A stretch of DNA of 64,000 nucleotides from positions 154,605-218,604 of the forward strand of contig JAYWLB010000125.1 in the NCBI GenBank assembly GCA_035967665.1, read 5' to 3'. Origin of the DNA: Arctic95D-9 sp035967665 (GTDB taxonomy: Bacteria; Verrucomicrobiota; Verrucomicrobiia; Verrucomicrobiales; DEV007). The notes below the pieces were generated by a model. The model was given only the letters and a program-made list of their open reading frames with translations. It searched no databases and had not been told where the DNA came from. The first letter of the stretch is position 1, and the number at the start of each line of letters is the position of its first letter. This document shows, one piece after another, positions 51,245-59,726 of the stretch. Made by a program: the position numbers and the translations under genes.

Positions 51245-51901
51245 TTACTTCTCCTCGTCGCCTGATTTCTCAGACTCCGCCTTCGCCGCTTTCTTAGAGG
51301 CTGCCTTTTTAGCAGGCGCTTTTTTGGCCGGTGCAGCCTCTTCGGCCGCTTCCGCTTCCGCTTTGGGCTCTTCCGTTGCTTCCGCAGTTGCAGCAGGAGC
51401 CGGTTCGCCAAACTGGAGCGCAGGAGTCGCCGCAATCAGTTCAGTGATTTCAGGCCACCCTTCGTAGCGCTGGAGCTGGAAAACGTGGATGTAAGCTTTT
51501 ACGATTTCAGGATCGTGATCCTTGAGGAGTTTTTCGACGGTGCTTTTCAGCTTCTTCTTGTCGAACTCGTCAGGGATATCGTCAGCGGCACCTTCGCCGT
51601 CGTGCTCGACACCAAGTCCGTCGAGGAAGCCTACCAATACATCCTGATGACCTTTCATGAGCCACAGCTGGATGACGTGTTCAGCGATCTCGCCGGAACC
51701 GCGGAGTTTCACATTTTTTACGAGCCATTCGATCTGAGCAGGAGCCGGTTTCCGCTGAATAAAGACAGGGCGGAGTTTCCGATTTGCGGCGAGTGAGGAA
51801 AGTGATGCGGTGTAAACTTCACGCTGTTCGTCGCGAAGATATTGAAAGACAGACGCGGCTGTCTCCGGCTTCAGTTCCTGAAAAATTTCGTAGGCTTTCA
51901 T
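51245..51901 (-). CDS. Hypothetical protein with Ala/Lys/Glu-rich tail
   Basis: A 218-residue protein. Residues 1-160 are helical and ordered (MKAYEIFQELKPETAASVFQYLRDEQREVYTASLSSLAANRKLRPVF). The C-terminal 55 residues are low-complexity, Ala/Lys/Glu/Pro-rich (APAKKAPAKKAASKKAAK), like a histone-H1 or PAKKA-type tail that often binds DNA or RNA. Function unknown. It is the first gene of a two-gene unit with the coiled-coil gene, and lies 85 bases from the end of the MsbA-like exporter gene, same strand. Confidence 0.65.
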   Translation of the reverse strand: MKAYEIFQELKPETAASVFQYLRDEQREVYTASLSSLAANRKLRPVFIQRKPAPAQIEWLVKNVKLRGSGEIAEHVIQLWLMKGHQDVLVGFLDGLGVEHDGEGAADDIPDEFDKKKLKSTVEKLLKDHDPEIVKAYIHVFQLQRYEGWPEITELIAATPALQFGEPAPAATAEATEEPKAEAEAAEEAAPAKKAPAKKAASKKAAKAESEKSGDEEK

Positions 51902-51986
51902 TTAGAGACTAATAGAGCGGTCATATCCACTCAAAATTAGGAGGTGGGGAGACTGTGCCAGCTTTGTGCGTTGACGCAACATCGAA

Positions 51987-53879
51987 TCAGGAATTCGAGT
52001 TTTCCGAGAACTGCAGTTCGTAGAGCTGTTTGTATTCAGGGCAGCGGCTCAGGAGAGTCTCGTGTGGCGCGGAATCGATGATTTTGCCCTCCTTCATCAC
52101 GACGATCTCATCGGAATCGAGGATCGTGGAAAGGCGGTGGGCGATTGCGATGACGGTTTTCCCTTTGGAGAGTTTGTCGAGGGCTTTCTGGATGCCTCGC
52201 TCGGATTCGGAGTCGAGCGCGGAGGTTGCTTCGTCGAAGAAGAGGATCGGTGGATTCCTGAGGATCGCCCGGGCAATGGAGATGCGCTGTTGTTGACCGC
52301 CGGAAAGGGTGCAGCCTTTGTCTCCGAGCATTGTTTCGTACCCATTGGCCTGCTCCATGATGAAGTCGTGGGCAAATGCGTTCTTCGCGGCTTCTTCGAT
52401 TTCCTTGTCGGTCGCGTCGAGTTTGCCGTAGCGGATGTTGTTCCGTATCGTGTCGTGAAAAAGGAAGGTGTCCTGACTGACCAGGCCGATTTGGTCACGC
52501 AGCGAAACCTGTTTGAGATCCCGGATGTCGACTCCGTCGAGCTCAATGCCGCCGTCCTCGGGGTCGTAGAATCGGAGGAGCAGGGAGAGAATCGTCGATT
52601 TACCTGAACCGCTCTGGCCAACGAGGGCGTATTTTTTACCCTCCTCGAACTTGATGGAGACTCCGTTGAGGGCTTTGCGATCGCCGGTGTAGGAAAAAAC
52701 GACGTCCTGCATCTCGATGTTGCCGCGGCATTTTTCGATTGCGACGGGATTGATCGGGTCCTGGATTTCCGGGGAAGCGTCGATGTAGCCGAAAACTTTG
52801 CGGGCGGCGACGAAGCACTTCTGGATCTGGATCTGCATCCGGCTGAGCGCTTTGGCGTGCGGATAGATGCTCATGAGCCCGAGATTCACCATGAGAAATT
52901 TGTCCGGTGCCATTTGAGTCCACCACGCGTAGGCCATCCCGATGGCGACGCCGAGCGACCCGACGATCTCCACCATGGGGCTGGAAATTTCCATCGCTTT
53001 GCGCCAGCGAATAATGAATTTTACGATTCTCTGACTCGCGCTGTTGAATTGTTCACGCTGGAATTCTTCGCGCCCGTTGGCTTTGACGAGGCGAATGCCG
53101 GCAAAGCTTTCATGCAGTGTCACCATGAGGCCTTCCGATTCCTCTTCCTCACGACCGCCGGCTTTTCTGACTTTGCGGCTGATCAAGGCGACCGGAACAA
53201 TACAGAGGGGAAAGACAACGAGGGCCCCCAGGCTGTAAATTGGATCGGAAATAACGACGATGAAGAGAATTGAAATGATTCCCGCGGGGTGTTGGATAAT
53301 CCCACTGAGAAGCTGGCTCGCGGCATCGGCAGTGGTGCGGGTCTGGTTCGCCACTGTCTGAATGATCTCGCCCTGCTTCACATGATTGAAAAATGACAGT
53401 GATTGCTTGAGAAGGCTTGAAAAGGACTCGTCGCGAAGGCGGTAGAGAACCCTCATGTTGATCCAGAGCATGCAATACTGGTGAAGGAAATAAAAGGCCC
53501 CTCGAATCAGGAAAAGAATCGGAATACTTAGACAGACGAGGAGCACGAAGAGCCACTCCTCAATGGGTGGGGGAGTGATCGTGAAATCGGTGAAAATGGG
53601 TAAATCCTTGAAGGGGTGATACTCGTCGGGGATAGGTTCTCCCTGGGCCCCCGGGAGGACGATCGTGAAAACGGATTTCAAGACGAGGAGGAGGACTCCG
53701 TTGAAGACACCCGCCATGATTCCACAAAAAATCCCCCAGGCGAGGCGTGTTCGGTAGGGCCTGATGTAGCTGAGAAGGCGTTTGAATACGTCGCTGCGGT
53801 CTTCGGCGAGATCGTCCGAGGAAATTTTAGCGAGATCTAGCGCACGAGCCGTTTTTTTCGGTTCTATCGGATTGGACAT
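51987..53879 (-). CDS. MsbA-like ABC exporter (fused permease and ATPase)
   Basis: A 630-residue half-transporter for lipids, lipid A or polysaccharide intermediates at the inner membrane. The N-terminal membrane domain has helices from RLAWGIFCGIMAGVFNGVLLL and LFVLLVCLSIPILFLIRGAFYF onward, and the coupling stretch SLMVTLHESFAGIRLVKANGREE. The ATPase has Walker A VGQSGSGKST, signature LSGGQQQR, Walker B ILFFDEATSALD and the H-loop IAIAHRLSTI. The start at 53879 gives MSNPIEPKKTARALDLA; the frame runs on to 53993. It is divergent from the NusG paralogue beyond it. Confidence 0.92.
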   Translation of the reverse strand: MSNPIEPKKTARALDLAKISSDDLAEDRSDVFKRLLSYIRPYRTRLAWGIFCGIMAGVFNGVLLLVLKSVFTIVLPGAQGEPIPDEYHPFKDLPIFTDFTITPPPIEEWLFVLLVCLSIPILFLIRGAFYFLHQYCMLWINMRVLYRLRDESFSSLLKQSLSFFNHVKQGEIIQTVANQTRTTADAASQLLSGIIQHPAGIISILFIVVISDPIYSLGALVVFPLCIVPVALISRKVRKAGGREEEESEGLMVTLHESFAGIRLVKANGREEFQREQFNSASQRIVKFIIRWRKAMEISSPMVEIVGSLGVAIGMAYAWWTQMAPDKFLMVNLGLMSIYPHAKALSRMQIQIQKCFVAARKVFGYIDASPEIQDPINPVAIEKCRGNIEMQDVVFSYTGDRKALNGVSIKFEEGKKYALVGQSGSGKSTILSLLLRFYDPEDGGIELDGVDIRDLKQVSLRDQIGLVSQDTFLFHDTIRNNIRYGKLDATDKEIEEAAKNAFAHDFIMEQANGYETMLGDKGCTLSGGQQQRISIARAILRNPPILFFDEATSALDSESERGIQKALDKLSKGKTVIAIAHRLSTILDSDEIVVMKEGKIIDSAPHETLLSRCPEYKQLYELQFSENSNS

Positions 53880-54036
53880 GATACATGAGGCCGATGCCGG
53901 AGGGGGGGGAAGCATTCCAGCGCACTGATAAAGGCAGATTTCCAATTCTGCAAGAAGTCCTGCGTGAAGGAAAAACCGCCGGTTGAACCTCAATGCTGAA
54001 GCTTTATAGTGGTTCTTCCCCCCTGTTTTTCATTCT

Positions 54037-54594
54037 ATGTCACCATCCAGTCAAACAGCCGAAAATGGCTGGTTTTGCGTTAGGACAAAGCCTAAATCCG
54101 AGCACGTCGCAGCCCGGAATCTTCTCACCTACGCCGGACTGGAAGAAGTTTTCTGCCCCCGGATTCGGTATCAAAAGGCGACGCGGCGCGGGAAGGCGTG
54201 GTTTGTTGAAGCGCTTTTCCCGGGGTATATTTTTGCGAAGTTTGATCTCATTGAGGATCTCAGGACCGTCAACGCGACCACGAATGTCACCGGCGTGCTT
54301 CGATTTGCGGATCGCTATCCCACAATCGAGGATGCCCTGATCACTGCGCTTCAGGGAGAGTTTCCTGAAGAGGACGGATCGGTCCGTATCCTCGAAACTT
54401 CCATCAATGAGGGCGACGAGGTCGTGATCGATGAAGGCGTCCTCAAGGGGATGACCACGGTCGTGAGTCGGATCAGCCTGAACGGTGATCGGGTTGCGGT
54501 TCTAATGGACTGGCTTGGGCAGGAGCGGGAAGTCGAGGTTTCGGTGAAATCTGTTTCACCGGTCGACGGGGTAACGAGAATTCTTAAGAAGTAA
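54037..54594 (+). CDS. NusG-family transcription factor (RfaH/UpxY-like)
   Basis: A 185-residue NusG paralogue: NGN domain WFCVRTKPKSEHVAARNLLTYAGLEEVFCPRIRYQKATRRGKAWFVEALFPGYIFAKFD at 12-70, and a KOW domain with EGDEVVIDEGVLKGMTTVVSRISLNGDRVAVLMDWLGQEREVEVSVKSVSPV. Specialised paralogues of this kind (RfaH, UpxY, LoaP) prevent termination in long polysaccharide operons. It is unlikely to be the housekeeping NusG, since it is short and outside the usual rplK/secE context. It is convergent with two glycosyltransferase genes and divergent from an MsbA-like exporter. Confidence 0.9.
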   Translation: MSPSSQTAENGWFCVRTKPKSEHVAARNLLTYAGLEEVFCPRIRYQKATRRGKAWFVEALFPGYIFAKFDLIEDLRTVNATTNVTGVLRFADRYPTIEDALITALQGEFPEEDGSVRILETSINEGDEVVIDEGVLKGMTTVVSRISLNGDRVAVLMDWLGQEREVEVSVKSVSPVDGVTRILKK

Positions 54595-54605
54595 CGCGCT
54601 CGCGG

Positions 54606-55679
54606 TTACCCTGCCGCGGTCGCTTTGAAGAAATCGCAGAGTGCCTTCGCTTCGCGTTCGATCGTGTAATTCTGCTCGATTTTTAACCGCCCTTTCGCTC
54701 CCATTACTTCGAGCTCGTCCGGCAATTCCAGCATTTCCTGAAGGGCCTTCCCGGTCGCGGCGAGGTCGTCGCAGGGAACAATTCGACCATCAACGCCGTC
54801 CTCAACAATGTCTTTCCAGGCGCCTGCTTCCGAGGCGAGCACTGCGGTTCCGCTCGCCATTGCTTCGGGAACGGTGAGCCCGAAGCCTTCGTTCCGGCTC
54901 AGGGCTGCAACAATCGTCATGGAGCGGAAGAGGGCGGGAATTTCTTCAAAGGGGCGTTTTCCGAGAAAGACGAATTGATTCCCGAGGCCGGCTCCTTTGA
55001 TTTCTGAAATCAGTTTTTCCTGAAAGGGTTTCTGATCGGGTGTGGTTTCCCCGCAAATCACGACGGTGTAGTCCGGGTGGTTTTTCAAAAGCGGGATCGC
55101 TGCGCGAACGAGGAGATCGACCCCCTTTTGTTTGCGGACGCGGCCGAAGATTCCGATGCCTTTTTTCCCGGGGAGTCCCAACCGGTTCCAGTCGGCCTGG
55201 CGATCGTTTGATGGAAAGTAGGTCGCGAGGTCGATCCCGTGAGGCACCAGCAGTGCCGGGGGCGTGCTCAGGTAGGAGGCCGCAGCGGTACAGGTGCTGA
55301 TGACGTCATCCATCTGCCCCATAAGCCAGCGCGTGAAGCCTGAGTGATAGCGCTGCGCCGTCGAGGTGAAGATGATCTTGATCCTGGCCCCGAATACGCG
55401 TTTGAGGAGAAGGGCCTGAATCATCTCGTTGTTGCGGCGGGCGTGGAAAATCCGGGGGCGGCCGTCCCGAAGCGGGGTGCGGCAGAGACGGATCAATTTC
55501 CGAAACGTCACCACGGGAACGCCTTCGGGAAGGTGATGTTTTCCCAATACGGCCAATTTCATGATTTTCTGCTGGTGCTGCAGAACCTGGAGCATGGTCG
55601 AAGTCACCCCCGAGAAACGCCGGTTCGAATTGCCGAGAATCAGCTCCACCTCTTCGAGTCTTTTTTCCGGATCGCTCAT
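54606..55679 (-). CDS. Glycosyltransferase family 4 protein
   Basis: A 357-residue GT-B fold glycosyltransferase. The C-terminal nucleotide-sugar domain shows GIGIFGRVRKQKGVDLLVRAAIPLL, VVICGETTPDQKPFQEKLISEI, and the E-x7-E motif in SRNEGFGLTVPEAMASGTAVLAS. The N-terminal acceptor half (KLIRLCRTPLRDGRPRIFHARRNNEMIQALLLKRVFGARIKIIFTSTAQRYHS) suggests a lipid A core or exopolysaccharide type enzyme, but the sugar is unknown. It is coupled to the second glycosyltransferase by an ATGA overlap at 55676-55679. No signal peptide; it acts at the cytoplasmic face. Confidence 0.88.
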   Translation of the reverse strand: MSDPEKRLEEVELILGNSNRRFSGVTSTMLQVLQHQQKIMKLAVLGKHHLPEGVPVVTFRKLIRLCRTPLRDGRPRIFHARRNNEMIQALLLKRVFGARIKIIFTSTAQRYHSGFTRWLMGQMDDVISTCTAAASYLSTPPALLVPHGIDLATYFPSNDRQADWNRLGLPGKKGIGIFGRVRKQKGVDLLVRAAIPLLKNHPDYTVVICGETTPDQKPFQEKLISEIKGAGLGNQFVFLGKRPFEEIPALFRSMTIVAALSRNEGFGLTVPEAMASGTAVLASEAGAWKDIVEDGVDGRIVPCDDLAATGKALQEMLELPDELEVMGAKGRLKIEQNYTIEREAKALCDFFKATAAG

Positions 55680-56629
55680 GGGCGCAGGATTCCTTTCATG
55701 GTCCCGGCGAGTGTTTCCCTGAACTGCTCATCATTGGAGGTGAACCAGGCTTTTGCGGCTTCGCTGATTTCTCTCAGCGATTCAGGCGGGCTCTTGAAGA
55801 GGGCTTCGAGTTTCGATTCCAGAGCGTCGGGATCGACGAAGAAGTTTGTCCCGAGATGTCGCGGTTCACTTTTGTGGAAAGGCACCGTGACGCCTCTGTC
55901 TTCGGTGACGAGCTCGTTCATGGGAGGCCCGTCCGTGGTTACAACGACGGCTCCGCAGCTCATCGCTTCGACAATGTAGTGGCCCCATCCCTCTGAAAGT
56001 GACGGGCAGAGGTGAATCGGATTCACATTGAGGTGGCGCTGAATCTCCTCATCACTCAGGTAATCGGTAAGCAGGGTGACATTTGCCGGAACCGATTCAG
56101 GGGCGTTTTCTTTGCACTGGATCAGCGTCAGTTGCGGCCACTCCGGATGTTTCTTCCACAGGGCGAGAACTGTTTCCGTTCCCTTCAGGGTACTGCGCCC
56201 CGCAAGATGAAGACAGGACTGGGACTCGTTTTTTGGAACTGCCGGGTCGAAAAGATCGGGCGAAGTGAATCGGACGAGGTGCGTGTCAGGAACGTATTTT
56301 GAGAATATCCCGTGACCGTGAGCGGTCTTTGCGAGAACGTGATCCATCCGCCTGAGAAGAGGCAAGTGGCGTTTCGGAAAGCGTTCCTGATTCGGGATTA
56401 CGATATTGACGGGGGCACTTCCAAACCAGCGGGGAAAGATCCGTTCAACAAAGAGATTGGCGTCAAATTTCGCGGTCTGCGGGAAGAACCGTCGGAAAGG
56501 GGAGATGCCCCGGCAGTGGCTGACTGTGACCTCAAATCCGGCCGCGCTCAGCACGTCGTGAAGGAGATCGACATCGCGATCGAGGCCGACGCCGTTCCGT
56601 CGCGCAATGATGTTAATTTTTCCAGGCAC
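55676..56629 (-). CDS. Glycosyltransferase, GT-B fold
   Basis: A 317-residue GT-B enzyme, shorter than the family's usual 350-400 residues. It has MPGKINIIARRNGVGLDRDVDLLHDVL at the start, VRFTSPDLFDP in the linker, HLAGRSTLKGTETVLALWKKHPEWP in the donor half, and the C-terminal CPSLSEGWGHYIVEAMSCGAVVVTTDGPPMNEL with Glu in place of the usual catalytic helix motif. It starts with GTG. The donor and acceptor are unknown; by context (NusG paralogue, MsbA exporter, second transferase) it builds an envelope polysaccharide. It is translationally coupled to the gene downstream. Confidence 0.85.
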   Translation of the reverse strand: MPGKINIIARRNGVGLDRDVDLLHDVLSAAGFEVTVSHCRGISPFRRFFPQTAKFDANLFVERIFPRWFGSAPVNIVIPNQERFPKRHLPLLRRMDHVLAKTAHGHGIFSKYVPDTHLVRFTSPDLFDPAVPKNESQSCLHLAGRSTLKGTETVLALWKKHPEWPQLTLIQCKENAPESVPANVTLLTDYLSDEEIQRHLNVNPIHLCPSLSEGWGHYIVEAMSCGAVVVTTDGPPMNELVTEDRGVTVPFHKSEPRHLGTNFFVDPDALESKLEALFKSPPESLREISEAAKAWFTSNDEQFRETLAGTMKGILRP

Positions 56630-56649
56630 CGTTTCTCAGCCGGGTTCGG

Positions 56650-58410
56650 CTACTTACGAGAATTAAGCGCTTTCTCGACCGGTGCAAGAATATGCTCCAG
56701 TTCTGCGAGAGTTTTTTCCGCAACGGTAATCACTTTGAGCTGTGGCTCATACTTTTCGCGGTGCTCGCGGCAGACATTGCGGAGAGGTTCGAAAAGCGCC
56801 ACAAAGTCGTGATAGAAAGCAGCAGTTCCTTCAGAAAAGGCGGCTCGCTGTGCTTCGGCGACTTTTTTGCGGTGGGTTTCAATCGTCGTTGTATAAAACT
56901 CACGGGTCGTCTTGACCGAGCGGGCTCCAACAACGGCACCCAGAGCGAGGCAGATCGCGGCAACACCGAAGCTGACCGCATTCCAGGGTGCGAGATCAAG
57001 CATCATGAGAATGACGCCGCCGAGTGAGGCGATAATCGCAGAAAAAATGAAGCCCCAGATCAACTTGCTGCGGCGCGAGAAAAGAAGGCCGAGTTGATCT
57101 TTGAGTTGCAGATCGCGGAGCGCATTCGAAGTGGCTGCTTCGACTTTTTCTTCAAGCTTGTTTCTCGATTCCGTCCAATCGGGACTGCCTTCCTCTCCCA
57201 CGCTCAGTTCGAGATTGAAGGCTGCCTGCATCTCTTCGCCGACGCGTTCCCAGAAGTGCTGCACGTCCTCTTCAACTGCCCCGGCGCCTGATCCGATACT
57301 GCGGCGAACCGCTTTCATCGTCGTCGCGAATATCAATCCTTCGATCTCTTCGGAGCGCTGTCGTTGCGGGATGAGCGCGGACATCACGCTGAACTCGGAT
57401 TCGAGGAGTGGTTCGGCCTGAAGGCCTGCAGCCATAAAGCTCTGGTCGAAGGCTTCGAACAGAGGTTCACACTTTTTGAGGGTACGCATTTGCTGCGCTG
57501 CGCTCGCCGGTTCAAGTTCGCTCAGCAGCTCGCTGTCGGCACGGATGATCTCCGAGGCGGCACCGAGCTTTTCTTTGATGTCGTTGAGGACATAGCAGGA
57601 GGCCCTCCACGCGTGGATCAGTTTGATGAGGCGCGGTTCCGACGATTCGACGACGCCGGCGATGTAGCGTTCGAGTCCGCCAATTTGACTGGTTTGGGAA
57701 AGCTCCTCGTTTTTCAGTCCCGAGGTCTTGGCAAGGAATGCCTGTTTCGCGGAAATCGCGAAGGTCGGGAAGTGTTGTCCGAAGCGGTGATGGGCTGTCG
57801 TCTGGAGATGCTCCAAAATCGCCCCGACTTCCTCTTCAGTTCGCAGGTCGCATTGCTGGAGGACAAAGACGATTTTCTTTTTCCACTGGTGATGGATTCG
57901 GTCGAGAAAATCCCAGGTCGTCGCTCCCCACGGATTTGTCACCGAAAAAACGAAGAGCACCAGATCCGCCATCGGCAGGAACTGTTCAGTGATCTGCTGG
58001 TGCTTGGATTCAATCGAGTTCGTTCCCGGAGTGTCGACGATGTTGAAATCTTTGAGGAAAGCGTTCGGTCGGAAAACCTCGACAATCTCGTCGGAAAAAT
58101 CGAACTCGTGCGATTCGGCGCCGTGCTTGAAAAATGCGATTCGCTCGGTCGTGGGTATCACGTCGGATTTGCAAAAGTCCTCTCCGAAAAGCGCATTCAG
58201 CAAAGTTGACTTACCTGCGTTGACTTCACCGGCGACGACGAAGAGGAAGGGATCCTCCAGGTTCGCCATGAGGTTCTGAAGAAGTGACAGCCTCGCCGGA
58301 TCGACGCCACAATCGCTCCCAAGCTCGTTCAAAAGTGAGATCGTCTCACTGAGCTTTTCGCGTGTTTGGAAATAGTTTTTTCCGGGAAGATCTGTGGGGC
58401 TGTTGGGCAA
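56650..58410 (-). CDS. Dynamin-like GTPase with membrane hairpin
   Basis: A 586-residue bacterial dynamin-like protein. G1 is GEVNAGKST (Lys67) at 61-69; G2 is likely the Thr of TTER; G3 is DTPGTNS (Asp126). The expected G4 NKxD reads QQCDL, so the guanine-specificity site is divergent. After the helical stalk (EELSQTSQIGGLERYIAGVV..., EVEAATSNALRDLQL) come two adjacent hydrophobic segments (LIWGFIFSAIIASLGGVILMML and AVSFGVAAICLALGAVVGA) for membrane insertion. Bacterial dynamins remodel or fuse membranes. The start codon is TTG at 58410, and the next in-frame ATG is 48 codons in, so the true start is uncertain. Confidence 0.82.
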   Translation of the reverse strand: MPNSPTDLPGKNYFQTREKLSETISLLNELGSDCGVDPARLSLLQNLMANLEDPFLFVVAGEVNAGKSTLLNALFGEDFCKSDVIPTTERIAFFKHGAESHEFDFSDEIVEVFRPNAFLKDFNIVDTPGTNSIESKHQQITEQFLPMADLVLFVFSVTNPWGATTWDFLDRIHHQWKKKIVFVLQQCDLRTEEEVGAILEHLQTTAHHRFGQHFPTFAISAKQAFLAKTSGLKNEELSQTSQIGGLERYIAGVVESSEPRLIKLIHAWRASCYVLNDIKEKLGAASEIIRADSELLSELEPASAAQQMRTLKKCEPLFEAFDQSFMAAGLQAEPLLESEFSVMSALIPQRQRSEEIEGLIFATTMKAVRRSIGSGAGAVEEDVQHFWERVGEEMQAAFNLELSVGEEGSPDWTESRNKLEEKVEAATSNALRDLQLKDQLGLLFSRRSKLIWGFIFSAIIASLGGVILMMLDLAPWNAVSFGVAAICLALGAVVGARSVKTTREFYTTTIETHRKKVAEAQRAAFSEGTAAFYHDFVALFEPLRNVCREHREKYEPQLKVITVAEKTLAELEHILAPVEKALNSRK

Positions 58411-58518
58411 AGCGGGCGTCGAGCAGGAGTGGATAGAATTTAGCTATAAACTCTATAGATAGTGAAGCGAATTATTTCACTTTGCCAAACTAATTATTTC
58501 GCGGATATGAGCGCCGCT

Positions 58519-59121
58519 TTAGTCGGGCCGTTTCATCTCAAAACGGTCAGCGGTCCGGCAATATCCCGAGGGAACTTCCATTCGGCCGATCGGGGCGAAT
58601 GCCTCCGGATTTACGAGAAGTGTCTCAGGATCAAGGATGCCGTCCTGAGTAAAGACGCGATCAATCAATCCAATCACGAGACGATTTTGCCCGATCTCAA
58701 GCGTCGACCATTCGCGGCACTCCATCGCAACGGGTGCGGAGGCAATGCGGGGCGTTTTGATCGACACGCTCGCAGCGGTTTTTAATTCAGCCAATTCCAC
58801 TTCACTTGCGCCCGCTGGAACCTCACTCGAAGTGAGATTCATCTGCTCTGCACAGGCTTCGTCGACGAGATTGACAACAAACTCTCCGGTCCGCCGGATG
58901 TTCCTCGCGGTGTCCTTGGGAATGCCCGGTTCCTTGTTTCCGGGCGCAAAGCCGAGGATGGGAGGTTTCGTCCCGAGAACGTTGAAAAAGCTGAAGGGGG
59001 CGGCGTTGACCGAGTCGTCCTCATTCAGGGTTGTGACCCAGGCGATGGGGCGGGGCGTTACGAGGCCCGCCAGCAGTTTGTATGCGTAGCGTGAATGCTC
59101 GCCGGTGAGGTCAAATTCCAT
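58519..59121 (-). CDS. Flavin reductase family protein (FMN split barrel)
   Basis: A 200-residue FMN-binding split-barrel protein of the flavin reductase-like group. It has TPRPIAWVTTLNEDDSVNAAPFSFFNVLGTKPPILGF at 22-58, the typical strand-turn pattern that binds FMN, then TARNIRRTGEFVVNLV. The closing part (LVIGLIDRVFTQDGILDPETLLVNPEAFAPIGRMEVPSGYCR) is also family-like. Members pass reducing power from NAD(P)H to flavin or act as oxidoreductases; the partner is not known. No signal peptide. It stands alone between the dynamin gene and the secreted Cys-rich gene, all on the minus strand. Confidence 0.85.
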   Translation of the reverse strand: MEFDLTGEHSRYAYKLLAGLVTPRPIAWVTTLNEDDSVNAAPFSFFNVLGTKPPILGFAPGNKEPGIPKDTARNIRRTGEFVVNLVDEACAEQMNLTSSEVPAGASEVELAELKTAASVSIKTPRIASAPVAMECREWSTLEIGQNRLVIGLIDRVFTQDGILDPETLLVNPEAFAPIGRMEVPSGYCRTADRFEMKRPD

Positions 59122-59160
59122 CGACGTGCTTGCGCGGTAGCAAACTTGTTCCTTCCCGCC

Positions 59161-59538
59161 CTACTTGGAGACGAGCGCCGGAGTCACGAGGGTTGCCTCT
59201 TTGCGGTAGGTCCGCTGGAATTTTTTTCCCCAGGCGCCGTTGGCGTAGACCGGACGGTAGGTAATTACGACCGCTTTGTAGGTCTCGTAGTTGCCGCAGT
59301 CATCGCGTTCTGTGATCGTGACGTCCTCGCGGCACCATTCGATGTTTCCAAGCTCTCCGGGAGCGGGGTTGCAGATCTTGTGACGGAGAGAGAAATTCGG
59401 AAATACCTTGCAGAAACTCATGTCCTTGCGCGGGTAGTGACACTTCATCTCCGGCTTGATGTTGGCGTATTGCTCGGCAAAAGCAGTGGAGCCAAAAAAG
59501 AAGGTCAGAGCCAAAAAAGCAAAGGTAACGCGTCTCAT
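59161..59538 (-). CDS. Secreted Cys-containing hypothetical protein
   Basis: A 125-residue exported protein with signal peptide MRRVTFAFLALTFFFGSTAFA. The mature part is about 104 residues with five Cys (in MKCHYP, FCKVF, KICNP, EWCRED, RDDCGN) and a basic C-terminus (FQRTYRKEATLVTPALVSK). It would be periplasmic and could hold disulfide bonds, although an odd Cys count leaves one free. I do not recognise the family. The frame is open upstream to 59628, but the signal peptide at 59538 decides the start. Divergent from carB. Confidence 0.6.
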   Translation of the reverse strand: MRRVTFAFLALTFFFGSTAFAEQYANIKPEMKCHYPRKDMSFCKVFPNFSLRHKICNPAPGELGNIEWCREDVTITERDDCGNYETYKAVVITYRPVYANGAWGKKFQRTYRKEATLVTPALVSK

Positions 59539-59726
59539 ATCGTGTCGTGTGGTTGCGGCATCATTGAAGGATTTAGATGCGAATTCAAGCGGAAACTTAG
59601 GTAAGTCGGACCGTAGTGGACTTCTCAAACGGCAAAAGAATCGTCGATCTGTGAGGAAAAAACGCTATCCACCGTTGCAACCTCGCCCGCCCCATGCAAA
59701 TGGTGAGAAATTTTACACTCAGGAAT

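Noticed and set aside
57364..58209. Open frame antisense to the dynamin-like gene
   Set aside because: Overlaps the G-domain motifs of the dynamin frame; the antisense residues have no family pattern.
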